From the NCBI GenBank assembly GCA_963585895.1, contig OY757921.1, positions 53,487,090 to 53,551,089 on the forward strand: 64,000 nt of DNA, written 5' to 3'. Positions 36,084-47,558 of this stretch are shown in pieces (position 1 is the first letter of the stretch; each line of letters starts with the position of its first letter). Made by a program: the position numbers and the translations under genes. Below the pieces are notes generated by a model, which was not told where the DNA came from, did no database searches, and saw only the letters and a list, made by a program, of their open reading frames with translations. The stretch is from Sepioteuthis lessoniana. Its lineage: Eukaryota; Mollusca; Cephalopoda; Myopsida; Loliginidae.

Positions 36084-36308
36084 TGTGGCGGAATCACCTA
36101 CTAATGGACTCAACCACTCTCCATAAGACCGGAAGACGCAGCCATACGTAGTCAGTCTATATCCGGAAGGTAACCTCACCCCCACGAAGTTATGTGAACT
36201 AGCTTACCGTTCTATGTTCTTGTAACCATCCGTTGTTCTTGTAAATATATACCTATACTATAACCGTGGTGTTCTGTTCTCTTTGTGAGGCCTTCCAGGG
36301 CCATCTCA
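36084..36308 (+). repeat. 3' LTR of Gypsy element 1
   Basis: Starts tgtggcggaatcacc and ends ccagggccatctca; ~88% like the 5' LTR by eye, so insertion is not recent. A purine-rich tract (ggaaacgggg) precedes it. Confidence 0.85.
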
Positions 36309-36488
36309 GTAATGTTTAATTTCAACAAATTATTATCATCCAAGCTAAAAACCCGAAACATTGATAAGAAAAATAGGCAAAACCTACATTTCGATTTCCC
36401 TCTCAAACCGGTAAGTCCATGTCGTAGAACAAAAATTGAAATAATGTGAATATAAAGTTGCGACATTAAATCTATTGGCGTTATATAC

Positions 36489-36599
36489 CTTTCTCACATT
36501 TCTTGCCCATGAAACCACGAGGACATTTACAGATTGGTCTTGTTCCTCTAGAAATACATTTTCCTTTGTTCTTGCACGGATTCTTGCCACAAGGATCAA
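36489..36599 (-). CDS. Exon: EGF-like repeat 3
   Basis: 111-nt phase 1-1 exon, acceptor aatattcag, donor gtatat. Encodes a full EGF-like module with six cysteines: VDPCGKNPCKNKGKC, then PICKCPRGFMGKKCEK. It is the best-preserved member of the CISRG subgroup (also 43108-43218 and the relics at 31.0 and 39.4 kb). It lies 181 nt right of the 3' LTR of a Gypsy element that ends at 36308, so the insertion stopped just short of the exon's donor side. Confidence 0.93.
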
Positions 36600-38278
36600 C
36601 TGAATATTGACAAATAAAATTCAATTCAAATATCTCCATAGAATTTTCTTTAAAAAATTTGCAAACACTAGTGGATCTAAAAATACTGTGAACATTCAAC
36701 TATCCATGTAGTAATTGTTTGCTTCTATTACCATGGATGTGTCTACTCATTCACCATGCCATGAACAGAAAGTAATACAAGATCAATTTTGATGCAGAGT
36801 TAGAATTCAGAGTTTTTCTCCTAGACTTACTATTAATCCATTTTTAAAGCAACAAATAGATTCATACTTTTCGTTGGGATATTAATGTGTGAGTGAAACG
36901 CAGTTAGATCAGTCCAGGATTTGATCTCGGATCGCTGATTTTATTTTCTATGACCGTTATACTCAACGTGCCGCCTAGCACCATTATACTAGTATAATAT
37001 GTCACGTGATACTAGTAGAGATGAACGTCCCATCGCCTGAATATGGTATAAAAGGGAACTACCCAGCATGCTATTCTGACAACATGTAGATGATGGGACA
37101 AAGGCACATCCACAAAATGTCCTCACATCTAAGAATGTATGAGTATAGATTACTGTTGAAGTTAGTCTGATTTTCATTTGGTTATCCACACTTCCACTTA
37201 TGCCAAACTACATTAAATTTGGTCTTTTTAGCAATAATCTGTCCGGGGTATATAAATAAGCTGTTGATATAGAGAGGTGCAAATGGCATATTGGACTTTC
37301 CCCACTGACGGATTCCTATAATCATAGAATGATCGATGATATGATTACAATATGTATTGATATTTGTGAAAACGGAATGATATACTTTTATTCCCTAATC
37401 ACAAGAATAAACAGGTTTTATTTGCCGTACTTTGTAGCGTACAAATAGATCTGACATAAAAGTCGACGTTAAGATTTTGGCACAAAATTATTTGTTACAC
37501 TTATACTTGCTGTATAAGTTGACCCCCAAACACACAGTTAGCTACTAGTAGAATATATGAAACATCCAATCTTTCAGATAAAATGTTATATTCATATTAC
37601 ATATTCACAATCTTTTATGCTATCATGAAATTTCACAGATAAGCAACACACCAAAGCTGTCTGACTGGCCGCTTTGACGTTCTGGTTAGTATTTAGAGTT
37701 AGTGAATTAGTTGTTGGAATCGGCGTGTGATATAGCACTATATAATACTTATTTTTGATTACAGTCTTATTTTATAATAATATATCTTAATTTGAACATT
37801 ATGTCCATCGAACACGAGTTTAAGTTAGACATGTTTGTAGCAGTCGACTGGAGTTATGGTAAGTAGAGTATATAAATTGCTAGAAGTATTTATACTCTAG
37901 CTGACCACTCTATTGTAAAGTTTTCCATTCTAGCGCTGTCGTACACGTCGACTTGTATTTTTGCAGTTTTTTTTAAAGCTTAAAACGTCGACTAGTACGG
38001 CACAATTTACAGTAATTACGGATGGATTACAACATAAACAAAAATATTCCTACGAATTAGGGCTTGGAAAATTAAAATCAGGAAAATGGATTATTATCCT
38101 TTAAGCCAATATGAGATTCTAGTGACTTTGCTCGCGGTAGACTGTGAAGTATTTGGTTATAGTTTCAGACAACACCGAACAGAGAATCAAAATTAGTTGA
38201 TATCTGTATTCAAAATTCCGACTTCATACGTGTTTCTTTATAAAATAAAGTTCATTTTTGGTTCTTATCTAAACCCTG
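36600..38278. other. Intron between EGF repeats 2 and 3, left part
   Basis: Contains a probable minus-strand SINE head at 36895-36990. A tataaaag-containing 200-bp block near 37010-37190 may be LTR or promoter debris. Nothing coding. Confidence 0.45.

Positions 38279-38338
<60 letters not shown>
38279..38338. repeat. TA microsatellite
   Basis: Pure TA run adjoining repeat R1 copy 2. Confidence 0.95.
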
Positions 38339-38339
<1 letters not shown>

Positions 38340-38800
38340 CACGAATTATGATATTTATAATATATAATAGTTTCAAAGGAAGTAAGAATACATATTTTAT
38401 ATATTATTTTAAATAAGTTGCATGCCACAATTCAATTTTTCCAGAATTATTTTTTTTAATTTTCAGTAGTATTTAAATTAAGGATAATACCATGTTTTTC
38501 TTTCGTTTTTTAAAGAAATGTATAAACATTGTATAAATAAAAAAAAATAATAGATATATCTTCACGGCAAATTTTTTTTTTCGTGATTAAGAATATGATG
38601 AAAATATATTAAAGAATTTTTTTAATTGAAAAATTATTTTAAGTAAGCTATTTTTTTTCAAATCCTATTCTCACCTGAAGCAATATTAGAACACCCAAAT
38701 AAATGCTTTTTTCGTGTAACATCTGATGAGGGTCATCACGACCAAAAATTGATTTGTTATGACACCAATGAAGAGAATTTTCCTTTTTATTTTTATATGA
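38339..38800. repeat. Dispersed repeat R1, copy 2
   Basis: Aligns with 660-1110: acacgaattat, tagtttcaa.ggaagta, aatgtataaacattgta, tagatatatcttcac, taacatctgat. About 75-80% alike by eye. Confidence 0.65.
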
Positions 38801-38951
38801 AATGCTTTTGGCTCTGCACTATAAGTTTTTATGTATATTTAATCCCAAATTCATTATACATCGATAGCCGTTAACATTGAGCATTCAAATTGGATAATCC
38901 TTCCCTTTGGATTTTCTCCTTGGATTATATATATATATATATATATATAAC

Positions 38952-39419
38952 AGTCGTAAATATAGTGATACATGATTTTTCAATCTGCCGTAATCTACTT
39001 TTTTATCTTCTTCATTAAAAATGTTTCTTTTGTGATAAGACTGGCGACATATCGAGGAATAGCGCAGTTCGGTTCTCTTTTGAACAGATATTTTTATCCA
39101 AAGAGGGAGCAATGTGGATGTCTACTTTTCTTCCAAGAACATGATCTAAACTATTCTCCAGATTCTCTGAAACGAACTTGTCGTATCTAAATATCTTTTC
39201 ACATTAAAATTAGTCAACTCTAACTTGATTTAAACCTATTGTCAAAGAGCCAAATCAATCGCTTGTGAATGCCCTAAATTTAATTTGTTAGACTTCCAGA
39301 AGCACTAACAGACAGGTGATTCAGTAAGAAATTTTTAGACATTACACAAATCCTCTTTCTTCTAAAAGACATTTCCCTTTGTTCTCGGACGTATTTTTAG
39401 CATAGGGATCATCTAAATA
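38952..39419. repeat. Duplicated block with relic EGF exon, copy 2
   Basis: Partner of 30636-31093. Follows a short TA run (38930-38950). Confidence 0.85.
39340..39408 (-). pseudogene. Relic EGF-like exon
   Basis: Minus-strand reading after an acceptor-like ttatttag gives D-P-Y-A-K-N-T-S-E-N-K-G-K-C, aligning with VDPCGKNPCKNKGKC of the functional exon at 36489-36599. The first two cysteines are lost (Y, S), the rest of the module no longer aligns, a stop follows and no donor is visible. It lies at the right edge of a ~460-bp block duplicated at 30636-31093. A dead exon is the simplest reading. Confidence 0.65.
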
Positions 39420-40689
39420 ATAATGTGAAGATAGTCAAAATGTCGGATCGCAGATGCACAGCGGTGAACATAGACACAGCAAGGAAGCACGGGTGAGAAA
39501 TAGAAGAAGAAACGTGAATGAAAATTCTAGATCTGTGTCTGCTTTCCCTTTCCCTTGATAACATGTTGTCCCTCTAAGTCCAACTAACTTGGTCGACTTA
39601 ATTTTCATACTCTCTGTCTTTCTCCCAGCGACTACTTAAAATTGTGTTAGTGAACTAAAACAGAATGTTGTGTGCTCGTCATCTTTTCACACGAAGAGGT
39701 TACAACAAGATTTGACAACTATTTAAGACGTAACGATACACCAATAAATCCATTAGAGCACGCAGTGGTGCAACCTTACATTTGGTGAGTAACGGTACAA
39801 TATCCTATTTGGTGCAGTAACATTACAACCTTCTATTGGTATCGTTATGATACAGCACAAAGAATATGAAGTGACGAAACAGATATCATAAAACTAATCG
39901 ATAGGTGAAAATTGTTGGACTGAAGATGAATGCAGAGTGGTTAATAATAACAGTACCAGAGTCAACTAATTAGAAGCTATCAACCAAACATTAAAACGAT
40001 ATGAAGATTGTGCGAACAAAAACTGAAGCGATTCACCCCTTAGTACCCTGTTGCCCAATTTTTATGTTCCTTATATTCTATCGGTTGACAACCGATGGAA
40101 TATAAAGAATTGAATGATAAAATAGGACAATATATTTACTGAAAAATATTCAAATAATATGGAATATTGAAATGTGAAAAATGCAAATAACAGAAGGAAA
40201 TGGACTATTCACCGGGACTTTGCTATCCAAACTCATAGAAAAATAAAGAACAATACACCTGATACAGGGGTTAAGGAATATAAAAGAAAAATATAGCTTC
40301 TAAATGATATTTTAGTGCAAACAGATAATAACACATTAGCAAAAACGTATGATAACAGAAATACAAATAATTGGATATAGAATTTTTTATAAAAATGAGG
40401 AAACTTTAAATCATTACTGTATCAGTCATAGAGGAAACCCTGAGTATGCTCAAGCAAGGCGCAAATAAACATATACCATAAATACCGGGCAAACCCAGCG
40501 TATATGAAATACTAAAAGTGCACCATGTGGAACTTCTCCTCTCCCTAGGAGAGAACTATGAATGTGAATCGAACAGAAATAAAATATTTACAAAACCACA
40601 ACCTTCCCTCACCCTTGGTCTCAGGTAATGCCCCGCTGAAATATTTTTAACATTCAAAAGTAAAGCTGAAGAATAATAATGTTATTAAT
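39420..40689. other. Intron, unrecognised moderately complex DNA
   Basis: Less AT-biased than its surroundings and perhaps transposon-derived. A near-perfect foldback (17-bp arms, one mismatch) lies at about 40071-40106. No protein match recognised. Confidence 0.4.
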
Positions 40690-41470
40690 GGGAATTTCAA
40701 GCGACAAACAAGCGACATCCCATACGAGAAAACTTGGACATGGCTAAGAAAAAAATTACGAGAGAAATTTATCCTCTTGTAAGAAAATCACAAAGGAACG
40801 CCAATTATATCAAAGCAAGAATAGATAAAACGCAACAAAATAACAAATGTAGGTTACGTGATAATAGAGACAAAACGATCAATGACATAACAATTCAATG
40901 TGCAAAAGAAGAGTATAAGACAAGACATGACTGAGAGGGCAAGGTGATCCACTGAGAATTGTGCAAGAAGTTTAAATTTGACCATACAAACAAATGGTAT
41001 ATGCACAACCCGGAATCCATGTTTGAGAATGTGAGGCACACAATTCTCTGGGATTTTGAGATAAAACGGATCACCAAATCTCTGCCAGATGACCAGACTG
41101 ATTGATAGTTAAGAAAAAAAAGAGAACTTGCTAATAGTGGACATTGCCGTCCCAGCAGACCACAGAGTAACACTGAAAAAAAGCCAAAAGAGAAATAATT
41201 TGTTAGAGAACTGAAAAAAAGAACTCTGGAACATGAAACTGACAATGATACCAGTTGTAATAGGTGCGCTTGGTACAATCACCAAATGCATGTAAAAGGG
41301 TCTGGTGGAATTTGAAATAAGAGCACGAGTGGAGAACATCCAAATTACAGGATTATTAAAATCGGCCAGACTACTGAGAAGAGTCCTGTAGACTTCAGAA
41401 AAATTGCTGTCACTCAAACCCCAGTAGAATAGCATCAGTTAACGTTGGTGTTAAAAACTCTCAAAGAAGT
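40690..41470 (+). mobile_element. Family A LINE 3' fragment
   Basis: Plus strand reads EKTWTWLRKK-like, YIKARIDKTQQNNKCRL, FKFDHTNKWYMHNPES and LWDFEI, with stops. Two cysteines of the zinc finger are lost. It ends near an AAT/AAG microsatellite. Confidence 0.8.
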
Positions 41471-41495
41471 AAAATAAAACTCTCAAAGGAGTAAA

Positions 41496-41496
41496 C

Positions 41497-41560
<64 letters not shown>

Positions 41561-41598
41561 AAGAAGAAGAAGAAGAAGAAGAAGAAGAAGAAGAAGAC
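41496..41598. repeat. AAT then AAG microsatellite
   Basis: AAT units to 41532, then about 22 AAG units. Confidence 0.95.
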
Positions 41599-41619
41599 AT
41601 TATTTTTTAAGCTGTTATT

Positions 41620-42310
41620 TCAAACAGAATATTGAGATCCTGGAGACTTGACGAGACTCTCAGTCACTCAACTCCAGAAAAAAATCAGCGAACGCAACTA
41701 TGAAAAACTCTCAAAGGATTAAAATAAAGCAAATGCTGTAAACATGTATAAAAGGAGTGCAAGACTAGGTACGACAGGGTAAAGAAAGTGATCCAGTGGG
41801 AATTGTGCAAGAAAAGATTTACCATACTCTCAAATGATATTCGAACAAAACAGAATCTAAAGAAAGAAATGCATGAAATTATTTAGGATTTTGAGATACA
41901 AATACATCACTTAATCCTGACCAGAAGACCATATATAGCTTTAATCAACAAGGAAATAAAGAAGTTTTCTTTTTGGAGATTTTGCCATTCCAGTTGACCA
42001 CAGATTGAAATATCGACCAATATCTCTACTTGGCGAGAGAACTAAAAAAATTATGGAACATGGGGATACCGGTTATAATCGGTGCCACTGGAATGGTCCT
42101 AAAAGGGTTTGAAAAAAGATTGATGGGTTTATAAAGAAGAGGAAGAATCAAGAACATCCAAACCACTGCATTACAAAGGTCAGCTAGAATACATCAAGAG
42201 TCCCAGAGACCTGAGAAGATTGATTGACATTCAGATCCAAGTGAAGGACCATCAGCATTAGCTGGTTTGAAGAACTCATCAAAAGGGAATTATAATATTC
42301 ACTTAAGGAT
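41620..42310 (+). mobile_element. Family A LINE 3' fragment
   Basis: Reads YLYLARELKKLWNMGIP.. and IQTTALQRSARI, the C-terminal end of the family A protein, in a heavily mutated copy. Confidence 0.75.
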
Positions 42311-42339
42311 AATTAACAAGAAAAAGAATTATCTAGTGA

Positions 42340-42940
42340 ATTTTAGAAAGACTTTGAAGAATTTGACATCAGACACAAAATCAAGTGGGTCCAGATCACA
42401 GGCCTGTTAAGATCTCCTAGAATATGTAAAAGAGTCTTGAAAACAAATAGATTTACTATCAGACTCCAGTTAAAAAAACACCAATAAAAACCAGTGAGAA
42501 AATTGCAAGTAGTAAAATTAAAAATTAAAATATAGACACCACTGTGTTGGTAAAGGGATCCACTGGGAATTCTTCAAGAAATGTAAATTTGATTATAGGA
42601 TGAAGTGATAGATGCACACCTTGGAATCTGTCCAGGAGGATTAGACGCATACACTTCTCTGGGATTTTGTGATACAAGCGGATCAACTAACATCGGCCAG
42701 ACGAGCAGACTTAGTGAGAGTAAGAAAAAGAAACAACCAAATAGGGAACTTTGCCGTCCTAGCAGATCAAAGTGTAAATTTAAACGAAAGCGAAAAGTAC
42801 ATAGACATTGCTTGAGAACTAAAAAAAAACTATGAAACATAATGGTGACGGTTGTACCAATTGGTGTGCACTGAACGATTTCCAAAGGATCTGCAAAGGG
42901 AGTAAAAGACTTGGAAATAAGCAGATAAGTTTTAAAACAA
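42340..42940 (+). mobile_element. Family A LINE 3' fragment
   Basis: Begins with RHKIKWVQITGLLRSPRI-like end sequence and restarts with GKGIHWEFFKKCKFDY and LWDFVIQADQLTSARRADLV, so two partial copies may abut here. Confidence 0.7.
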
Positions 42941-43107
42941 TAATATATTTCATGTGATCAGTTATAAGCTTGATCTAATTGATGAGGAGATTACATGAAA
43001 ACAACTTATTGTTTTCGACCCTGAAACTTGTAAATCAATGGCGCATAACTCAAATAGCAATGAACAGAATATAAAGATACAAGATGAAATCTTTCGTTGT
43101 GATGTAC

Positions 43108-43218
43108 CTTTTTCACATTGCTTGCAACTGTAACCACGGGGACATTTGCAAATTGCCCTTTTACCTCGAGAAATACATTTCCCCCTTTTTCCGAATGGAT
43201 TCTTGCTACTGGGATTAA
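43108..43218 (-). CDS. Exon: EGF-like repeat 2, lacking cysteines 1 and 2
   Basis: 111-nt phase 1-1 exon with intact acceptor (attattcag) and donor (gtacat). The reading frame is open, but the first two EGF cysteines are replaced: NPSSKNPFGKRGKC where sister exons have NPC..NPCKN.GKC. The last four cysteines remain and an extra one has appeared (GYSCKQCEK). The module therefore cannot form the normal 1-3 and 2-4 disulfides. It may be included as a degenerate repeat or skipped; skipping keeps frame because the exon is symmetrical. It sits between family A LINE fragments at 42320-42930 and 43415-44757. Confidence 0.75.
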
Positions 43219-43414
43219 CTGAATAATGATGTTGTTTCATTAAAATATCCACATGTAGTATTGTTGAATAAAAATTTAAAAACAGAAATCATGTATAAAA
43301 TACTGTGTTTATGTAACTGTCCAAATAATATGGCATTAATATACACACTATTAAAACAACATGAATAATCTACTTCATGCGATTCATGAAATTAATGGTT
43401 TATGACCATCTTAT

Positions 43415-44757
43415 AGTTCCATGGTCTCGATTCGTCTTTCGATTTCCAATACTTCTTTAACATAGCTTGTAGAATGCTCCAATCCCACCTATTACAATCG
43501 GTATCAATCAACCTTATTCCCATCTTCCACAGATTGTCATTCTCTGGCAAGATGGAGGAAATTGTCTCTCTTTTCGTTATCTTTGATTTTCACTTCGTGT
43601 TCTGCCAAAATACACTAAACGACAAGTTCACGATTTTTTTGTGATCGAATAATCACTCGTTCTTATACACTGGCTAGGACTTTTATCATAAAATCACAGA
43701 AAATTTCTTGAGTCTCACTCCCTGGAACGGGTTCTGGTTTCTGCGTGTACCATTTGGTAGTAAGGTCAGGTTTCAATTTTTTGCGACCGTACCCAGTTGA
43801 TCACTTTCTCTTCCCAGTCTAAAGCCTTGTGCATTGTCATAATCTTTCTTGTCTTCTGATACATTCGTCTAAAGTTCATCCTGTGTTCATTTTAATATTG
43901 GTTCTGAGTATCTTACACGTGACACAGCCAGCGAGTTCATCCTTTTGATGAGATTTCTGCCGCAGAACTTGCTTTCGAGAAGCTTTCTCGTTCGTATGAA
44001 TTATTCCTTTGTTATTTTATCTTTCATCTCCGCTTGTTTCTTGGTGTAGAGTTTTCTTCCTTCCATTATTACTTTTTCCTCTTTTCATCATTAGGCTAGC
44101 ATATTTGTCTATCCCACATTCCGTTCCTCTATTCTGACTTTTTTTTTTTTTTGGTGGGGGGTAACGACATATCCAATTTTGTTTAAATTTTTGCAAACAG
44201 TTTGATGTTGTCCATGTACTAAACATGATTAATTTATTCTTGCCATTTAGCCAATTTCTAGGCCTCAGTGCATTATATCTACCACTTTGGATTTTCGCCA
44301 CTGCAAAAGTTTTTTTCTTCTTCTGCTGTCGATTCCACTTTCCCATTTCTCATGGCTTTTATGATGGAAATTAAGACTTTGTTGAATATCTTCTTTATTT
44401 TTGACAGTTTATAATCACAGATTGCGGAACATTATCATAGACTTTTCTGTAGTCACTCCGTGTCCTGCCTACGTTTGTTTGTCTCGCTTTGCCCTCCTTC
44501 ATAACCTGCTGATCAATGTACTGTAGATCACCAGGTCCACTTGTTCTCTTATAGTATCTTTCCTGTTCTTTAGGAAGCAGTCCACGGAAAAGAAGCGAGG
44601 AATAGATTTTCTACCTATTGGGTGCCGATGGGATTTTTCTCGTCGTAGGTAGACACGTTATCGGTTTATAGTTGCTGGGGATACTTCCGTTTTAGGGGTC
44701 TTCCAATTAGTCATTCTTTCAAGTATATTTTTCTTCTAAGCATCTACTCAATTCAAG
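43415..44757 (-). mobile_element. Family A LINE fragment
   Basis: Minus strand reads YIDQQVMKEGKARQ, DYRKVYDNVPQSVIINC (RT motif A region) at ~44420-44550, and a decayed C-terminus near 43450-43560 (ENDNLWKMGIRLIDTDCNR). Gypsy element 2 begins abruptly at its 5' side. Confidence 0.75.
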
Positions 44758-45694
44758 AGTCGTGGATGCAGGTGATTTTTCTAAAGCGGATTCTGCTCGC
44801 AATATACAATTTGGTCCACCACCGAATCTTTCAACTACAATCCCGAGGAAGATCAAACTTTTGAATGCTTCTACCAAAAATACCAAGATTTATTCGATAT
44901 CGATTGTCAAACATGGACCGATGAGAAAAAAATTAGACTCTTACTCTCAAAACTTGGGACTAACGAACATTATTATGTTCACCGACTTCATTTTACCCAA
45001 GAAAACGCGAGACTTAAAATTTAATGAAACAATTGAGCTTCTAAAAGAATTATTCAACCCGAGACTGCCCTTATTCCACAAAAGATGGAAATGCTTAAAT
45101 ATAAAAAAAAATGAATCGGAAGACTTTACGACGTACGCATCAGTTATTAACAAAACTTGCGACGACTTTCTCCTATCAGAACTGACAGCCGACAATTTCA
45201 AATGTTTAATTTTTGTTCTAGGCCTAGTTTCGAGAAAAGATAGCGATATGCGTAGACGAATTCTTCCGAAGCTAGAGAATGAACAAAATATGTCGCTTCA
45301 ACAATTGGCAGTAAACTGTCAACAACATGTTAATATAAAGCAAGACTCACAAAAAATTGAAGAAGCAGCCATAGCAAACGTCAGACGAATTTGGAAGTCC
45401 CCCGCAAGTACAAATAAAAACCATTATAGAAAAAATTCACCATTGCCAAGACGAAATTGGAAGTCCCCCCCTCAAATACAAATAAAAACCAGGAAGAAAA
45501 ACCCCCTCCTAGCGCATGCTATGGATGCGGACAATTCCACTGGTACAAGGACTGCCCGTACAAGTACAAAATTTGTAGAAACTGCAACAGAAAGGAACAT
45601 AAAATGTCGTGCTGTAAAAAAATTAAACAAAGTCGAGTTAAAATTACCCAAATCGATAATCAAGAACAAAATATCAGGAAATACCTTTATGTAA
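44758..45694 (+). pseudogene. Gypsy element 2 gag
   Basis: Coding for NETIELLKELFNPRLPLFHK and LLSELTADNFKCLIFVLGL, preceded in another frame by YNPEEDQTFECFYQKYQDLF. The nucleocapsid zinc knuckles CYGCGQFHWYKDC and CRNCNRKEHKMSCC lie in the overlapping frame at 45510-45620, so one frameshift separates them from the capsid part. Confidence 0.85.
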
Positions 45695-46560
45695 AAATTC
45701 AAAACAAAAAGGTAAAAATGCAACTCGATTCGGGCTCAGACATCTCTATCATAAACACTCAGACTTGGGAAAATATTGGGAAACCAACACTAATTAAGTC
45801 CAACAACATCGCCAAAACCGTGACTGGCAGAAAAAATAAACTTTGTTGGCGAAGGTTGACTAAACATACATTTTAACAAATAAATTTTAAAAATGAGAAT
45901 ATTCGTGATGCGAAACACTAACAATTTATTTGGAACAGATGCTATCACGAAATTTAACTTATGGGATCTACCCATATCGTCTTTCTGTAACAAAATAAAA
46001 GAATATAAAGACGACCCTCAAATCATAAAGGAGGAAATAAAGAAAATCTTTCCTGGGGTCTTTTCAGAAGGTTTGGGTAGATGCACAAAAATGACTGCAA
46101 AAATTAAATGAAAAAAGGATGCACAACCAGTCTTCAGAAAAGAACGAGGCATTCCTTTCGCCGCTATAGACAAAATTGATAAAGAACTAGAAAGATTAAC
46201 GCAGTGCAGAGTACTATCAAGAGTCGACTATAGCGACTGGGCAGCTCCTGTTGTATACTTAAAGAAACAATCAGGAGAAATACGTGTCTGTGCAGATTTT
46301 TCCACAGGCTTAAACAGCGCAATAGAAGATCACTATTATCTGCTACCGAGTCCAGAAGAAATATTTACGAAACTAAATGGCGGTCGATTCTTCTCGAAAA
46401 TTGATCTAAGCGAGGCTTATCTCCAAATACCAACAGACGAGGAAAGCTTGAAATTACTCTGTATTAGTACTCATAGAGGTTTGTTCAAGTACCAACGCTT
46501 ACCTTTGGCGTTAAGACTGCACCGGCGGTGTTCCAACAAATCATGAACACTGTTAGCCGG
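45690..46560 (+). pseudogene. Gypsy element 2 protease and N-terminal RT
   Basis: Protease motif MQLDSGSDISIINTQTW at ~45720. After frameshifts near 45830 and 46108, the RT reads AAPVVYLKKQSGEIRVCADF and SKIDLSEAYLQIP, through YQRLPLAL near 46490, then shifts frame. Confidence 0.85.
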
Positions 46561-47558
46561 GCTAGATTTTGCAACGGCATATCTGGACGGTATTCTAGTT
46601 AAAAGTAATACCATAGAAGAACACAAAAGTTTTCTAAAGAAAATCTTTGAGCGAATCAGGAAGTATGGGCTGAAGATCAAAGAAATGAAATGCTACTTCC
46701 TACTAGAAGAAATTAAATACTTAGGACATGTAATGAATAAGGACGGCAAGAAACCAGACAAAAGTCGGGCCGCGGCAAAGACATTCCAATCCAAAAAAAT
46801 GTAAAAACACTACAAAGCTTCTTAGGTTTAGTAAGCTACTATCAGGATTTTTTCCCTGATTTACATAACTTAAGAGCACCGCTTAACGAACTGCTACGTA
46901 AAGAAAAGAAGTGGATTTGGACAAAAGAATGCTAACAAGCATTTCGCGAAATAAAAAATTAACTAACATCTGACTTATTCTTAACACACTTCGACCCTAA
47001 TCTTGACATAATCGTAGCTAGCGACGTCAGTATACACGGCATAGGAGCTTATATATTACACAAGTGGAAAAATGGAAAGTCAGACCCATCGCATATGCAA
47101 GCAGATCGTTAATTCCAGCAGAGCGCAATTATTCACAAGTTGAAAAAGAGATTCTAGCCATAATATTTGCAGTCACAAAATTCAACAGATACATTCATGG
47201 ACGTTGGTTTACATTGCAAACAGACCACAATCCACAAGAAACTATTTTTGGTTCCAAAAACGGACTTCCAACACATACAGCCAACAGACTGCTTCGATGG
47301 AGAACCGTCCTTTTAAACTATGATTTTCAGATTCAATATCTATCCACAAATAAGATAGGGCAAACAGATGGATTATCTAGACTCATTCCTAGGTCAGCAG
47401 AAACCTTTGAAGACACAGTTATAGCAGCCCTCAGGTCTGAAAATGAGGTAGAAAGTACACTAAACAGTACAATTAGAGAACTACTGGTATCTCTGAAGGA
47501 AATAAAAAGAGAAGCAGTAAGAGACAAGTTCATTAGAGAAATAAAAGCGAAGCTATAA
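46555..47558 (+). pseudogene. Gypsy element 2 RT palm and RNase H
   Basis: The catalytic box reads ATAYLDGILVKS: the second Asp of YLDD is replaced by Gly, a disabling change. LEEIKYLGHVMNKDGKKPDK follows. RNase H begins VASDVSIHGIGAY; after a frameshift at ~47060 it stays open for 164 residues through IAYASRSLIPAERNYSQVEK and LQTDHNPQETIFGSKN to the GQTDGLSRLIPR end. Confidence 0.88.

Larger units (their letters stand above)
32137..36308 (+). mobile_element. Gypsy-type LTR retrotransposon, internally deleted
   Basis: Two LTRs (32137-32362 and 36084-36308) flank decayed gag, protease, RT, RNase H and integrase remnants in Gypsy order. Flanks ataat and gtaat suggest a 5-bp target duplication with one mismatch. 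Large parts are missing: the RT from after DAYLQIPV (no YxDD box) and the integrase core. The element is antisense to the host gene, in the intron between EGF repeats 3 and 4. Confidence 0.9.

Noticed and set aside
37010..37190. TATA-like promoter (tataaaag near 37051)
   Set aside because: Within an intron of the host gene with no transcript start evidence; could be LTR debris.
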